64,000 bases of DNA, taken from positions 868,001 to 932,000 of the forward strand of contig NZ_CP144555.1 in assembly GCF_036607905.1 (NCBI RefSeq), read 5' to 3'. The position numbers were made by a program, and so were the translations under genes. The notes under the pieces were generated by a model, which worked only from the letters and a program-made list of their open reading frames with translations, had not been told where the DNA came from and made no database searches. Shown here piece after piece: positions 27,493-36,269 of this stretch. This stretch comes from Streptomyces sp. SCSIO 75703 (GTDB lineage Bacteria; Actinomycetota; Actinomycetes; Streptomycetales; Streptomycetaceae). Every line of letters starts with the position of its first letter. Positions within the stretch are counted from its first letter, which is position 1.

Positions 27493-30003
27493 ATGACCCC
27501 CTCGCTCCCGCGCGGCGGTGCCCCCGACTACCGGCCGCTGGACCTCACCGGCGTCGCCGACACCGCGGTCGACGTCTTCGAGGACCCGGACGACGTACGG
27601 CTCGGCACCCGCGTGCTGCACGGTCTGCCGTTCCGCTTCGGGGACCGGGAGCGCGCCGTGCTCCTCGTCCCGCCCGCCGGCTCGGCCCGGGTCCCCGTCG
27701 ACGGCCGGCCCACCTGGCTGGTGTTCGCCCACGCGCTCCTGGAGCCGGAACTCTTCGAGGGCGGGCGGGTCGGGCAGGAGGTGGGCGCCTACCGGCTGGA
27801 GTACGCCGACGGCACGACCGTCACCCGGCCCCTGCGCCAGCGCTTCGAGATCGGCCCGACACCGCGCCGCTGGGACGACCGCCCGCTCCCCCTCGACTGG
27901 GGCCAGACGCCGCTGCTCGCCCGCAACGACGCCGAACACGTTCTGATGAACCGTTCCTGCGGCCGGTACGACGAGGCCGGGGCCCGCCTGGTGGGCATCG
28001 ACGACCCGCAGTCGCGCGTTCCCTACGTGCTGCCCTACCGCTTCTACCTCTGGGCCATGGAGAACCCGCGGCCCGACCTGGAACTCACCGGTCTGGTGGC
28101 CGAGGCCCGCGGCGCCTCGCTGATCCTCGGCGCCCTCACCCTCAGCGACCTCGACGAGGAGCCGTTCACCCGCACCGTCGCCCGCGAGGTGCTGGTCGAG
28201 GTGCGCGACGGCGGCGTCACCGAGTCGCTGGAACTCCGGGTCGACCGGGGCACGGCCTCCTACGTCCTGCGCACCGTCCCCGACGTGGAGGCGGCCCCCG
28301 AGCTGCCGGGCGGCTGGGGCCGCAGCCGCCCCGAGGTCTGGAGCACCGGGTACACCAAGGTCTCCGCCTCCCCCTCGGCGACCGTCACCGTCCGCGACGG
28401 CGACACGGTCCTGGGCACCCTGCGGTGGGGCGACCTCGTCGAGCGCGGGGTCCTCACCCTCGACCGGTGCACCGTCCGGCTGCCCGGCGCCGACCAGAAC
28501 TGGGTCAGGACGACCGTGCGGGACGAGACCGGCGAACCGGTGGCCTGCCGCATCCGGTTCCAGAGCACCGACGGCATCCCGCTCGCCCCCTACGGCCACC
28601 ACGCCCACATCAACTCCGACGGCGGGACGTGGAACCTCGACATCGGCGGCGACGTCCGCCTCGGCAGCTACACGTACGCCGCGATCGACGGGGCGTGCGA
28701 GGGCTGGCTGCCCACCGGTCCCGTCCAGGTGGAGGTCGCCCGGGGTTTCGAGTACGAGCCGATCCGGGAGACCGTGACGATCGCCCCGGACCAGACGGAA
28801 CTCGACCTGGTGCTGACCCGGCGGTTCAGCGCCCGCGACCGCGGCTACCTCAGCGGTGACACCCACGTGCATTTCATGTCGACCCAGGGCGCCGAACTGG
28901 AGGCACGGGCCGAGGACCTGCAGGTGGCGAACCTGCTCCTGGCCCAGTGGGGCGAACACTTCACCAACACCGAGGAGTTCACCGGCCGCCCGCACGTCTC
29001 GCACGACCGCCGGACGACGGTCTACGCGGGCCAGGAGAACCGCACCAACATGCTCGGCCACATCAACCTCCTGGGCCTGCGCAAGCCGATCATGCCCTGG
29101 TCCACCGGCGGCTCCGAGGAGGACGAACTCGGCGGCGGGCTGGCGACGACCCTCTCGCACTGGGCCGACGAGTGCCACGCGCAGGGCGGGACGGTGGTCC
29201 TGGCCCACTTCCCCGTCCCGTACGGGGAGACCGCCGCGCTGCTGGCCACCGGCCGGCTCGACGCGGTGGAGACGATCGCCTACGACGAGTACAACATCAC
29301 CGAGTACTACCGGTACCTCAACGCCGGATTCCGCGTCCCACTGGTCGGCGGCACCGACAAGATGACCAGCGAGGTCCCCGTCGGCCTGGTGCGCACCTAC
29401 GCCGCGGCCGGCGGCGGCGACTACGAGTCGTGGTGCGAGGGCATCAGGCGCGGCGACACCATGGTCTCCAGCGGACCGCTGCTGTGGCTGCGCGTCGACG
29501 GGCAGCCACCCGGGACCCTGCTGACCGGCCGTGCCTCCGTCCACGTCGAGGTCGAACTGGAGACGATCTTCCCCGTCGAGCGGATCGAACTGGTCCGCAA
29601 CGGGGAGGTGATCAGGACCGAGCCCGTCGGCTCCGGCGCCACCGGCCACCGGTTCGGCCTGACGGTGGAGACGGACGGATCGGACTGGTTCGCGGCACGG
29701 TGCTTCGGCGCCGCCGACGCGGGCCCGCGGCACGCCGACACCTGGAGCCGGCCGGTCTTCGCCCACACCTCGCCGGTCTACGTGTCGTCACGCCCGGTCT
29801 ACGAGCGCCACGACGCCGAGGTGCTGACCACCATGCTCGCCATGATCGACGGCGCCCGGCGCCACGTCACGGAGCAGGCGCGCACCCGGTGGGCCGGCAC
29901 CGTGCGCCACCGCCACGGCGAGGGCGACCACCTCGCCTACCTCACCCGTCCCTTCGACGAGGCGAGCGCGGCCCTGCGGGACCGCCTCGACCGGCACGGG
30001 TGA
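27493..30003 (+). CDS. CehA/McbA-family metallohydrolase (PHP-like), 836 residues
   Basis: Large metal-dependent hydrolase. The first ~440 residues are a beta-rich region without motifs I can name. The C-terminal half is a PHP-like domain: SGDTHVHF with D456, H458 and H460, VLAHFPVPYG with H572, and GGTDKMTSEVPVG with D622, all expected metal ligands. The family includes CehA, a carbaryl (methylcarbamate) hydrolase, so ester, carbamate or amide hydrolysis is plausible; that is family inference. At 836 residues it is at the long end of the family. No signal peptide is seen, so it should act in the cytoplasm on imported substrate. It is the second gene of the operon. Confidence 0.85.
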   Translation: MTPSLPRGGAPDYRPLDLTGVADTAVDVFEDPDDVRLGTRVLHGLPFRFGDRERAVLLVPPAGSARVPVDGRPTWLVFAHALLEPELFEGGRVGQEVGAYRLEYADGTTVTRPLRQRFEIGPTPRRWDDRPLPLDWGQTPLLARNDAEHVLMNRSCGRYDEAGARLVGIDDPQSRVPYVLPYRFYLWAMENPRPDLELTGLVAEARGASLILGALTLSDLDEEPFTRTVAREVLVEVRDGGVTESLELRVDRGTASYVLRTVPDVEAAPELPGGWGRSRPEVWSTGYTKVSASPSATVTVRDGDTVLGTLRWGDLVERGVLTLDRCTVRLPGADQNWVRTTVRDETGEPVACRIRFQSTDGIPLAPYGHHAHINSDGGTWNLDIGGDVRLGSYTYAAIDGACEGWLPTGPVQVEVARGFEYEPIRETVTIAPDQTELDLVLTRRFSARDRGYLSGDTHVHFMSTQGAELEARAEDLQVANLLLAQWGEHFTNTEEFTGRPHVSHDRRTTVYAGQENRTNMLGHINLLGLRKPIMPWSTGGSEEDELGGGLATTLSHWADECHAQGGTVVLAHFPVPYGETAALLATGRLDAVETIAYDEYNITEYYRYLNAGFRVPLVGGTDKMTSEVPVGLVRTYAAAGGGDYESWCEGIRRGDTMVSSGPLLWLRVDGQPPGTLLTGRASVHVEVELETIFPVERIELVRNGEVIRTEPVGSGATGHRFGLTVETDGSDWFAARCFGAADAGPRHADTWSRPVFAHTSPVYVSSRPVYERHDAEVLTTMLAMIDGARRHVTEQARTRWAGTVRHRHGEGDHLAYLTRPFDEASAALRDRLDRHG

Positions 30004-30053
30004 CGGACCCCGCAAGCAGGAATCCCCCCTCACCCCCGGAGAACAGAGCCGCA

Positions 30054-31694
30054 GTGACACTGAACCCCGACGCCATGAGCGCGTTGACGAACACACCCGC
30101 CCCGCCCTTCGCCTGGTCCCCGAAGGGGTGGCCCTCCGAGCGCCCCTTCACCGACCCGCGTACTCCGGAGACCTGGCTCTACACCGGCCGGTACTCCTAC
30201 GCCCCGGGCGAGCGGGTCGACTTCCACGTCTCCTCCACGGCCGACGAGTTCGAGCTGGAGATCATCCGCGACGGTGCCGAACCCCGGACCGTCCACCACG
30301 AGCACGGTCTCACCGCCCCCCGGCAGGAGACCCCGCAGGACGCCTACGCCGCGGGCTGCGGCTGGGAGGTCACCCACGGCTGGCAGGTGCCCGAGGACCT
30401 GGAGTCGGGCCTCTACCTCGTGGTGGTGCGCAACCCGATGCCGCACGGCGTCTGGGAGCGCGAGCACTTCTTCGTCGTCCGCGGCGCCCCCGGCCGGCGC
30501 GCCGGCATCGCGCTCGTCCTCACCACCGGCACGCTCAGCGCCTACAACGACTGGGGCGGCGCCAACCACTACCGCGGCATCGGCGACGACCCGCGCAACG
30601 ACTCGGGTTCCCCGGTCTCCTCGACGCAGCGGCCCGTCGGCCGGGGCATGCTGCGCAAGCCGCCCGGCGCACCGCGCGAGTACCACCCCTACACCCCCGG
30701 CATCGGCTGGGTGCCCCGCTACGACTCCTACGAATGGGCGCGGTACAACGGCTACAGCCGCCACCACGCCGACGCGTTCTGGGCGACGTACGAGAGGCCC
30801 TTCGTGGTCTGGGCGGAGCGGGCGGGCTACCGGCTCGACTACCTCACCCAGACCGACCTGCACCAGGACCCGTCCGCGCTCGACGACTACGCGTGCGCGG
30901 TGGTCGTCGGCCACGACGAGTACTGGACGTGGCAGATGCGGGACGTCGTCGACGCGTTCGTCGAGCGCGGCGGCGGTTTCGCCCGGTTCGCCGGGAACTA
31001 CCAGTGGCAGGTCCGGCTCAGCGAGGACGGCACCACCCAGTACTGTTACCGGCTGCCCTCGCTGGACCCGGAGGCGGCGGCCACGCCCCACCTGGCCACG
31101 ACCAACTGGGAGGCCAAGAGCGTGGGCCGTCCCGGCGCCACCACGACCGGCCTCAATGGCCTCGGCGGCATCTACAACCGGTACGGCACCGCCGTCCCGC
31201 GCTCCTCGGGAGGATTCACCGTCTACCGGCCCGAGCACTGGGCGTTCGCCGGGACCGACCTCTACTACGGTGACCTGCTCGGCGGTCCGCCCGCCTTCCT
31301 GGCCGCCTTCGAGGTCGACTCGGTCGAGTACACGTTCCGCCGCGGCCTGCCGTACCCCACCTTCGAGGACGGCGCCCCCGACACCCTGGAGATCCTCGCG
31401 ATCTGCCCGGCCGCCAAGGGCGAGGAGGACCGGTTCGGCGGGCGGCACCCCATCGGCGGCCCCGAGGCCGAGGTCTACGCCTACAACGCCGAACTCGGCG
31501 ACGACCTGCCGGACTACGTGCACGAGAACCAGATGCGCGGCGCCGGGATGATCGCCGCCTTCACCCGCGGGGCCGGCGAGGTCTTCAACGGCGGCTCGAC
31601 CGAGTGGCCGCACGCGCTGGAGGTCGGCGACCCGTTCGTCGACCGGATCGTCCGCAACGTCCTGGACCGCTTCGCAGCCGAGGAGAACCGATGA
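30054..31694 (+). CDS. N,N-dimethylformamidase large-subunit-like protein
   Basis: 546-residue protein of the N,N-dimethylformamidase beta/large-subunit family. Conserved blocks include SAYNDWGGANHY, YHPYTPGIGWVPRYDSYEW, the strong signature VVVGHDEYWTWQMRDVVDAFVERGG (interrupted here for length) and FARFAGNYQWQVRL. Known DMFase is a two-subunit iron enzyme with Tyr and Glu metal ligands; no small-subunit gene is present here, so this member must work alone or with another partner. It is shorter than the about 86 kDa DMFase large subunit and lacks the extra N-terminal part. GTG 30054 has a GGAG 12 nt upstream, a somewhat long spacing. The stop overlaps the next start. Confidence 0.85.
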   Translation: MTLNPDAMSALTNTPAPPFAWSPKGWPSERPFTDPRTPETWLYTGRYSYAPGERVDFHVSSTADEFELEIIRDGAEPRTVHHEHGLTAPRQETPQDAYAAGCGWEVTHGWQVPEDLESGLYLVVVRNPMPHGVWEREHFFVVRGAPGRRAGIALVLTTGTLSAYNDWGGANHYRGIGDDPRNDSGSPVSSTQRPVGRGMLRKPPGAPREYHPYTPGIGWVPRYDSYEWARYNGYSRHHADAFWATYERPFVVWAERAGYRLDYLTQTDLHQDPSALDDYACAVVVGHDEYWTWQMRDVVDAFVERGGGFARFAGNYQWQVRLSEDGTTQYCYRLPSLDPEAAATPHLATTNWEAKSVGRPGATTTGLNGLGGIYNRYGTAVPRSSGGFTVYRPEHWAFAGTDLYYGDLLGGPPAFLAAFEVDSVEYTFRRGLPYPTFEDGAPDTLEILAICPAAKGEEDRFGGRHPIGGPEAEVYAYNAELGDDLPDYVHENQMRGAGMIAAFTRGAGEVFNGGSTEWPHALEVGDPFVDRIVRNVLDRFAAEENR

Positions 31695-32044
31695 ACATCG
31701 ACGCGGTGAAGGCCGTCGGCCGCGACACCGGCCGGGCCGTCGTCCCCGACCCCGCCGGCTACGACGACGTCCGCGGCCGCTGGTCGGAGACGGAGTACCG
31801 GGCCGTCGAACTGGCCGAGGACTCGCTGGGCGGGCTGTGGGAGGGCGAGCCGGGCAGCGTCTCGTTCGACTCCTGGCCCTACACGGAGTTCTGCGTGATG
31901 ATCAGCGGCCGGGTGGCGGTCGTCGACGCGGACGGCGGGCGCCGCGAGTTCGGAGCCGGCGAGGCGTTCGTCGTGCCCCGCGGCTTCCGCGGCACGTGGG
32001 AGACGATCGAGCCGTCGGTCAAGTATTTCGTGGCGATGCGCTGA
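31691..32044 (+). CDS. Cupin_3 (DUF861) domain protein
   Basis: 117-residue single-cupin protein of the DUF861 group related to ureidoglycine aminohydrolase and (R)-specific small cupins. The barrel is visible from WSETEYRAVELAEDSLGGLWEGEPGSV to FVVPRGFRGTWETIEPSVKYFVAMR, with the second cupin motif PRGFRGTWE. The His-rich metal motif is weak, so catalysis is uncertain; it could bind a ligand or stabilise a complex. The ATG overlaps the TGA of the amidase-like gene (ATGA at 31691-31694), showing tight coupling. It is the last gene of the operon. Confidence 0.85.
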   Translation: MNIDAVKAVGRDTGRAVVPDPAGYDDVRGRWSETEYRAVELAEDSLGGLWEGEPGSVSFDSWPYTEFCVMISGRVAVVDADGGRREFGAGEAFVVPRGFRGTWETIEPSVKYFVAMR

Positions 32045-32108
32045 CCGGGACCCGCCCGTGGTGACCGCTCGGGAGCCACTCGGGAACCTCGCCGAGCGTT
32101 CCCCGCGA

Positions 32109-32154
32109 GACGCCCGGCCGGGAGGTCCCGGCCGGGAGGTCCCGGCCGGGCGTC
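32109..32154. terminator. Terminator of the permease/amidohydrolase operon
   Basis: GACGCCCGGCCGGGA (32109-32123) and its perfect complement TCCCGGCCGGGCGTC (32140-32154) flank a centre that itself contains CCCGGCCGGG. It lies 65 nt after the cupin stop. Confidence 0.7.
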
Positions 32155-32217
32155 CCGTCTGCTCCGGCCGCACGACCTGCGGCCGGGTGGGGCGGCCGGG
32201 TCGGGGACGCTGCGCGG

Positions 32218-32312
32218 ACATCGGGCGGGCGTCGCCGTCGGTGAGGACCCGGCGGATCGGCTCGACGCCGTCGCAGCGGTCCGGGTACTCGTCGATGAAC
32301 GCTGCGAGCGTG
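32218..32312 (-). pseudogene. Remnant of an IS3-type transposase (OrfB N-terminal region)
   Basis: On the minus strand one frame reads TLAAFIDEYPDRCDGVEPIRR followed by VLTDGDARP, close to the start of IS3-family OrfB in streptomycetes (FIDEH.DR.GVEPICRVL pattern). No catalytic DDE core, OrfA or inverted ends are present. It marks the right edge of the accessory island. The rest of the 32155-32547 gap shows nothing I can assign. Confidence 0.4.
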
Positions 32313-32547
32313 GGTGCGGCCGGTCGGGTTCGCCCGCCACCAGTCCTGCTTGGCCGCCGGATGCAGCCCGGTCAGCGGCGCCCGGGGCCGACCGGCCCCG
32401 GGCGCCGGCCTCATGAACCGAGCGCGCAGCTCGACCGCTCCACTCCCCCGGGACCGAACCCGCCGGTACCACCTGCTGGAACTACCCCCGTTCGTCCGGC
32501 ACCAGCCGCACAACAGCCCCGCCTCCCGAGCCGACGGAGGTGACTTC

Positions 32548-33255
32548 TCAGGGGCCCGACCGGCGGAGCCCGCGGGAGAAGTCGCCGCGCCGGACGCGGG
32601 CGGTGAGCGAGTCGCCGCCGAAGGAGCCGTAACCGGTGGCGGACCAGACGCTGCATTCCGCCGGGATCTGGAAGTACGGCATCTCACGGCCCCGGTAGCG
32701 GTCGATCAGCACCTCGGGAGCACGACGGGCCCGGACGACGCCCGCACAGACGGCACAGGCGGAGACGGTCAGCGTCTGCCGGTACCCGACCGGGCGCCAG
32801 CCCACCCGCTCCTGGCCCCGGCCGTGGAGCGGCTGGAAGAAGCAGAGTGGCAGTGGCTCGGCCTCCGGCCCGGCCTCCAGCGCGTCCCGGCCCTCGGCGA
32901 CCAGCGCCAGTACCCCCGCCAGGTCAGCCAGTGAACGGGCCCTCTCCAACACGGTCCCGGCGGCGGCGTAGGCGTCCAGCGCGTGCCGGAGCCGCTCCGG
33001 AGCGCGCTCGTCCTGATCGGCGGCCAGGGTTTCGCCCAGCTCCACCACCTCACGCTGCGCCGTGGCCCGCACCTCCTCCTCGGTCGCCGTGAGTGCTGCC
33101 GCGTGGACGGCCCGGGGAAGGTGGTACCGGGGGCCGAGTCGACGTCGGCGGCGGCGCAGGTACAGCGTCAGGGTCAGGAGGCCGACGGCGGTCGACGCGA
33201 CCACGAGGAGGAGCACCGTGACGGCGGCCGTCCCTCCGTCGGCCTCAGAAAACAC
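32548..33255 (-). CDS. Single-span membrane protein with CxxC motif, unknown function
   Basis: 235-residue protein with one N-terminal transmembrane helix (about residues 11-33) followed by an Arg-rich stop-transfer patch and a long cytoplasmic helical region (residues 60-130, Ala/Glu-rich). A C-terminal domain contains SACAVCAG, a C-x2-C that could bind zinc. I recognise no family. Its first codons overlap the end of the next minus-strand gene upstream (33245-34375) by 11 nt, so the two are made together, and both products carry a C-x2-C motif and membrane segments. Confidence 0.7.
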   Translation of the reverse strand: MFSEADGGTAAVTVLLLVVASTAVGLLTLTLYLRRRRRRLGPRYHLPRAVHAAALTATEEEVRATAQREVVELGETLAADQDERAPERLRHALDAYAAAGTVLERARSLADLAGVLALVAEGRDALEAGPEAEPLPLCFFQPLHGRGQERVGWRPVGYRQTLTVSACAVCAGVVRARRAPEVLIDRYRGREMPYFQIPAECSVWSATGYGSFGGDSLTARVRRGDFSRGLRRSGP

Positions 33256-34375
33256 CTCGGTCCTCCCGTACCTTGCCGATCAATTCCTTGACGACCACCT
33301 GCGGCAGTCCCTCCCCGGCCAGCGGACTGGGGAGTTCCTGGTAGGGGCGGGCCTCCTGAACGCCCCGGGGCCGGAGCCGCAGCACCAACTGGTGGGTACG
33401 CAGGAGGCGGGGGCCGCCGCCACCGGTGAAGAGCTGGTCGAAGCAGTCGTCACAGACGTAGCGGTGATCGTCGTAGCTGGGCGGGCCGTCGTTCCACGGG
33501 ATGTTGGTCTCCCTGGAAGCGGGGCCGTGGAGCGGGTTGAGCGCGCACACGTACGCGAGCTTGCGAATGCCCGAGCGCCTGCCCCGCGGCCGGAGCCCTT
33601 CGGTGCCCGACCTCAGCAGTGCGATGGCTATCGTCATGGCCACCGGCTCGGCGTCCGGGTCGATGCGGTCGTCGGCGCGCTGGTCGAGTACCAGTGTGGC
33701 GGCGTCCAGGCAGTCCCAGGCGTGCGCGTACTCCCGTTCCCTCGCGGCGGCGGCCGACTCCCTGGCCCGGCGGGCCGCCAGCGCCCGGTCCCGGCCCGGC
33801 CCGGCCCGCCGGGGCGGCCCCTCCCCCGGCGGCGGTTCCGGACCCGCTTGCTGACGGGACGTCAGCCGTCTGCTCAGTCGGCGGTGTTCCCGTACGGCGA
33901 TCTTGAACAGCCAGTCCGTGGAGGGCTGCGTGGGTCCCAGGCGCTCCCGGGCCCGTCTCCTCAGCCTTCTCCCGATTCTCCACAACACCACGTCCGTGAA
34001 CTCGACGTAGTAGTGAAAGAGGACGGACAGCAGCGCCAGTGCCAAACCTGCCAGCAGCAGGCCGAGGAAGGCGCCGGCTCCGAAGTCGCCGGAGTACAGG
34101 GGTGGCATCGGGCCCTGGGCGTCGTCGGGCACCTGCCAGACGAACGGCGCGGCCACCCCGATCAGCACCGCGGCGGCGAGCGAGGCGGGCGCGACCCGGC
34201 GACGGAGGTCGAGCCCGACGTACAACTGCCGGATCAGCAGCACACCGAGGCCGAACAGCCCTACCGGGACCCCGGCGAAGAGCGCGCCGGCCGTGAGGCT
34301 CTGCAGGCCCCGGTCCTCTTCGGTGAAGACGGCCAGCCAGGAAGCGGCCGTGCTCAAGCCGCCACTGCCGGTCAT
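33245..34375 (-). CDS. Multi-span membrane protein with CxxC motif, unknown function
   Basis: 376-residue protein. Three hydrophobic segments lie in the first ~125 residues (about 25-48, 60-80 and 95-117). A basic linker follows (WRIGRRLRRRARERLG), then an Arg/Ala-rich helical region and a C-terminal domain with YVCDDCFDQLF, a possible zinc site. The starting ATG has AGGGG 8 nt upstream. It is the first gene of a pair with the CxxC protein at 32548-33255. No family recognised; the repeated membrane-plus-CxxC design suggests the two products form one complex. Confidence 0.7.
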   Translation of the reverse strand: MTGSGGLSTAASWLAVFTEEDRGLQSLTAGALFAGVPVGLFGLGVLLIRQLYVGLDLRRRVAPASLAAAVLIGVAAPFVWQVPDDAQGPMPPLYSGDFGAGAFLGLLLAGLALALLSVLFHYYVEFTDVVLWRIGRRLRRRARERLGPTQPSTDWLFKIAVREHRRLSRRLTSRQQAGPEPPPGEGPPRRAGPGRDRALAARRARESAAAAREREYAHAWDCLDAATLVLDQRADDRIDPDAEPVAMTIAIALLRSGTEGLRPRGRRSGIRKLAYVCALNPLHGPASRETNIPWNDGPPSYDDHRYVCDDCFDQLFTGGGGPRLLRTHQLVLRLRPRGVQEARPYQELPSPLAGEGLPQVVVKELIGKVREDRGVF

Positions 34376-34671
34376 CGCGTGAACCCCTCCCGCCCCGTCG
34401 CAAGTGCGCCGGCCCGCACACCTGACGCGACAGCACAGCCTAGCCAACGCGCCTGCGGTCACACCGTGAAGACCAGGAGTACGGACCGGGCCCCGGGGAG
34501 CCCCGGCGTGACGGTGTGACCGGGGCGTCCCCGTCGAGCTGCGCCGACCTCGGTCGTCCATGCCACGCGGGGATGAGGAGCGGGCAGGGCTCGGGGAGTC
34601 CGGCTCCCCGTCTCGCCACGCACTCTCCCGCCTCGTCCACGCCGCGCACGCCCGAAGCAAAGTTGTACACT

Positions 34672-34686
34672 GATACAATTTGTATC
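34672..34686. promoter_or_regulatory. Palindromic operator upstream of the FBP/TetR pair
   Basis: GATACAA-T-TTGTATC is a perfect 7-bp inverted repeat around one base, 30 nt before the zinc-protein ATG, and overlaps a possible -10 (TACAAT, 34674-34679). A second arm TTGTAC at 34663-34668 pairs with the left TACAA. It is a good candidate site for the TetR protein encoded in the same operon. Confidence 0.6.
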
Positions 34687-34716
34687 GATGTCCAATTCAC
34701 GGGAGGAGACAACACC

Positions 34717-35241
34717 ATGCGCCCCCTGACCCGCGATGAGGTGCGGGGCTCCATCGTCAACCTGTATCCGGCCACCGCGAAGGTTCGCCTGCCCGCGTCC
34801 TTCGACGAGACACGGTGGGAGCGGATCGACTACCTCGGCTGGCGAGACACCCGGGCGAACCAGCGCGCCTACCTGGTCTCGGAGATCGACGGCGAGGCCC
34901 ATGGAGTCCTCCTGCGGCAGAGCCCCAGCCAGGCGGCCCTGGCCTCGCGCGCGGTCATGTGCGATCTGTGCCGGTTCACCCGCAGATTCAACGAGGTCTC
35001 GCTGTTCACCGCACCGCGCGCGTCCAAGGACCAGCGCCGGCGTCTGAGTGCTGTGGGACTCTTGTTGTGCACGGACCTCGATTGCGTCCTCAATGTGCAC
35101 CGAACGCCGACGAGCGGCCCCCAGGACCCACCACCGGAGCAGATCATCGAGAACCGACGCAGCGGACTGCGCGCACGCACCATCGACTTCCTGCGCTCGG
35201 TGCCCGACACCGCCGGCGTGGCCCGAGGACCGAGCCGATGA
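34717..35241 (+). CDS. EF-G-binding-type treble-clef zinc protein (FBP_C/FusB-like)
   Basis: 174-residue protein with a four-Cys treble-clef zinc finger: C82 and C85 in MCDLCRF, C118 and C123 in LLLCTDLDC. This is the layout of the C-terminal zinc domain of elongation-factor-G-binding proteins (FusB family), which free EF-G from stalled ribosomes and give fusidic acid resistance in staphylococci. Actinomycete members are uncharacterised, so a ribosome-rescue role is inference. ATG 34717 has GGGAGGAG upstream; the longer frame has no ribosome site. The stop overlaps the TetR start (ATGA at 35238-35241), so the pair is one operon under the palindrome at 34672-34686. Confidence 0.82.
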   Translation: MRPLTRDEVRGSIVNLYPATAKVRLPASFDETRWERIDYLGWRDTRANQRAYLVSEIDGEAHGVLLRQSPSQAALASRAVMCDLCRFTRRFNEVSLFTAPRASKDQRRRLSAVGLLLCTDLDCVLNVHRTPTSGPQDPPPEQIIENRRSGLRARTIDFLRSVPDTAGVARGPSR

Positions 35242-35825
35242 GCTACCTGGCCCGCGCCGCGCGGCGCCAGTCCATCGTGGAAGCGGCGGCCACCGTCGTG
35301 GCCCGCGACGGCCTGAGCGCCGTGACCGCCCGGATCGTCGCCGAGGAACTCCAGGGGTCCCCGGGACAGATCCATCACCACTTCGCCTCGACCGACCAAC
35401 TGGCCGCAGAGGCGTGGCGCCACTACGCACTGGCGGAGATCGAGACCTACCGGCACGAGATCGCCGGTCTCGACCCGAGCGCGGCGCTCGGCCTGTTCTT
35501 CGGCGACCTGCTGGGCGAGGAGGGCCAGGAAGGCACGGCTCTCGCCCGATGGGCCGAGGCGGGGGCGCACGCCCAGCTACGACCGCTCGTCGGCGCCGGC
35601 TACCTGGAAACCCTGGCCCACCTCACCGACGTGCTCGCCGACGTCCTGGCCCCCGGCCACGCCGACCCGGCAGACGCGCGCCATGCCGCCGGTCGTCTGC
35701 TCATGCTCGGCGTCGGACTCGCCGGGACGACCCGCATCCAGGGAACCCCGCCCGTCCCGGTCCGCGACGTGATGCGGTCCGCGATCCAGACCGAGACCAG
35801 CCGGCCCGAGACCGGGCGGAGATGA
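35238..35825 (+). CDS. TetR/AcrR family regulator
   Basis: 195-residue TetR-type repressor. The HTH lies at about residues 8-52 (SIVEAAATVVARDGLSAVTARIV, then GSPGQIHHHFASTDQL, the recognition helix plus the FxSxxxL anchor). The helical C-terminal domain binds an unknown ligand. It is coupled to the FBP-type gene by an ATGA overlap and probably autoregulates through the GATACAA/TTGTATC palindrome. Confidence 0.9.
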   Translation: MSYLARAARRQSIVEAAATVVARDGLSAVTARIVAEELQGSPGQIHHHFASTDQLAAEAWRHYALAEIETYRHEIAGLDPSAALGLFFGDLLGEEGQEGTALARWAEAGAHAQLRPLVGAGYLETLAHLTDVLADVLAPGHADPADARHAAGRLLMLGVGLAGTTRIQGTPPVPVRDVMRSAIQTETSRPETGRR

Positions 35826-36269
35826 CCCGCCTGCGCGTGCACCACGAACGGAACATCCCGCTCACGGTGGCAGGCAGGCGACGAGTCATCGGGCAGCGCG
35901 CTGCGGGAAACCCGCACTCCAGGGATCGGGGTGGTGGAACCGACCAAGCGGACAGGATGACCGCATGCCGGGTCGTCACCGATGGGGATTTCCCCGGGGC
36001 CGAGGTGCACCCCGGCCCCGCCGAAGGTCCCTTGCCCGAGGCGGAGCGAGGGCCCGGTGAGGACCACGGCCACACGACCCGCCCCCGCGGCAGCGACGTG
36101 GCGGACGGGCGGGGCCGGCCGCCGACGTGCGGTTACTGCCGGACCGCACCGCGTGGGCGCCGGGGAGGGCGTGGGGGCCGGGAGGTAGGATGGGGCGGGA
36201 AGATGCCGGCGGGACGACCCGTCGGTACGTTGCGAGCAGGGACGACCCAGCAGAAACGGGCTGATCTCC
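35826..36269. other. Gene-free spacer before the Ca2+/H+ antiporter
   Basis: About 440 bases with no supportable gene. An open minus-strand frame across 35830-36080 has protein-like composition but no start, stop or ribosome site that fits, so I do not call it. The antiporter promoter should lie here but I cannot define it. Confidence 0.4.

Noticed and set aside
35830..36080. Protein-like minus-strand frame in the spacer before the Ca2+/H+ antiporter
   Set aside because: No start with a ribosome site and no recognised family; composition alone is not enough.
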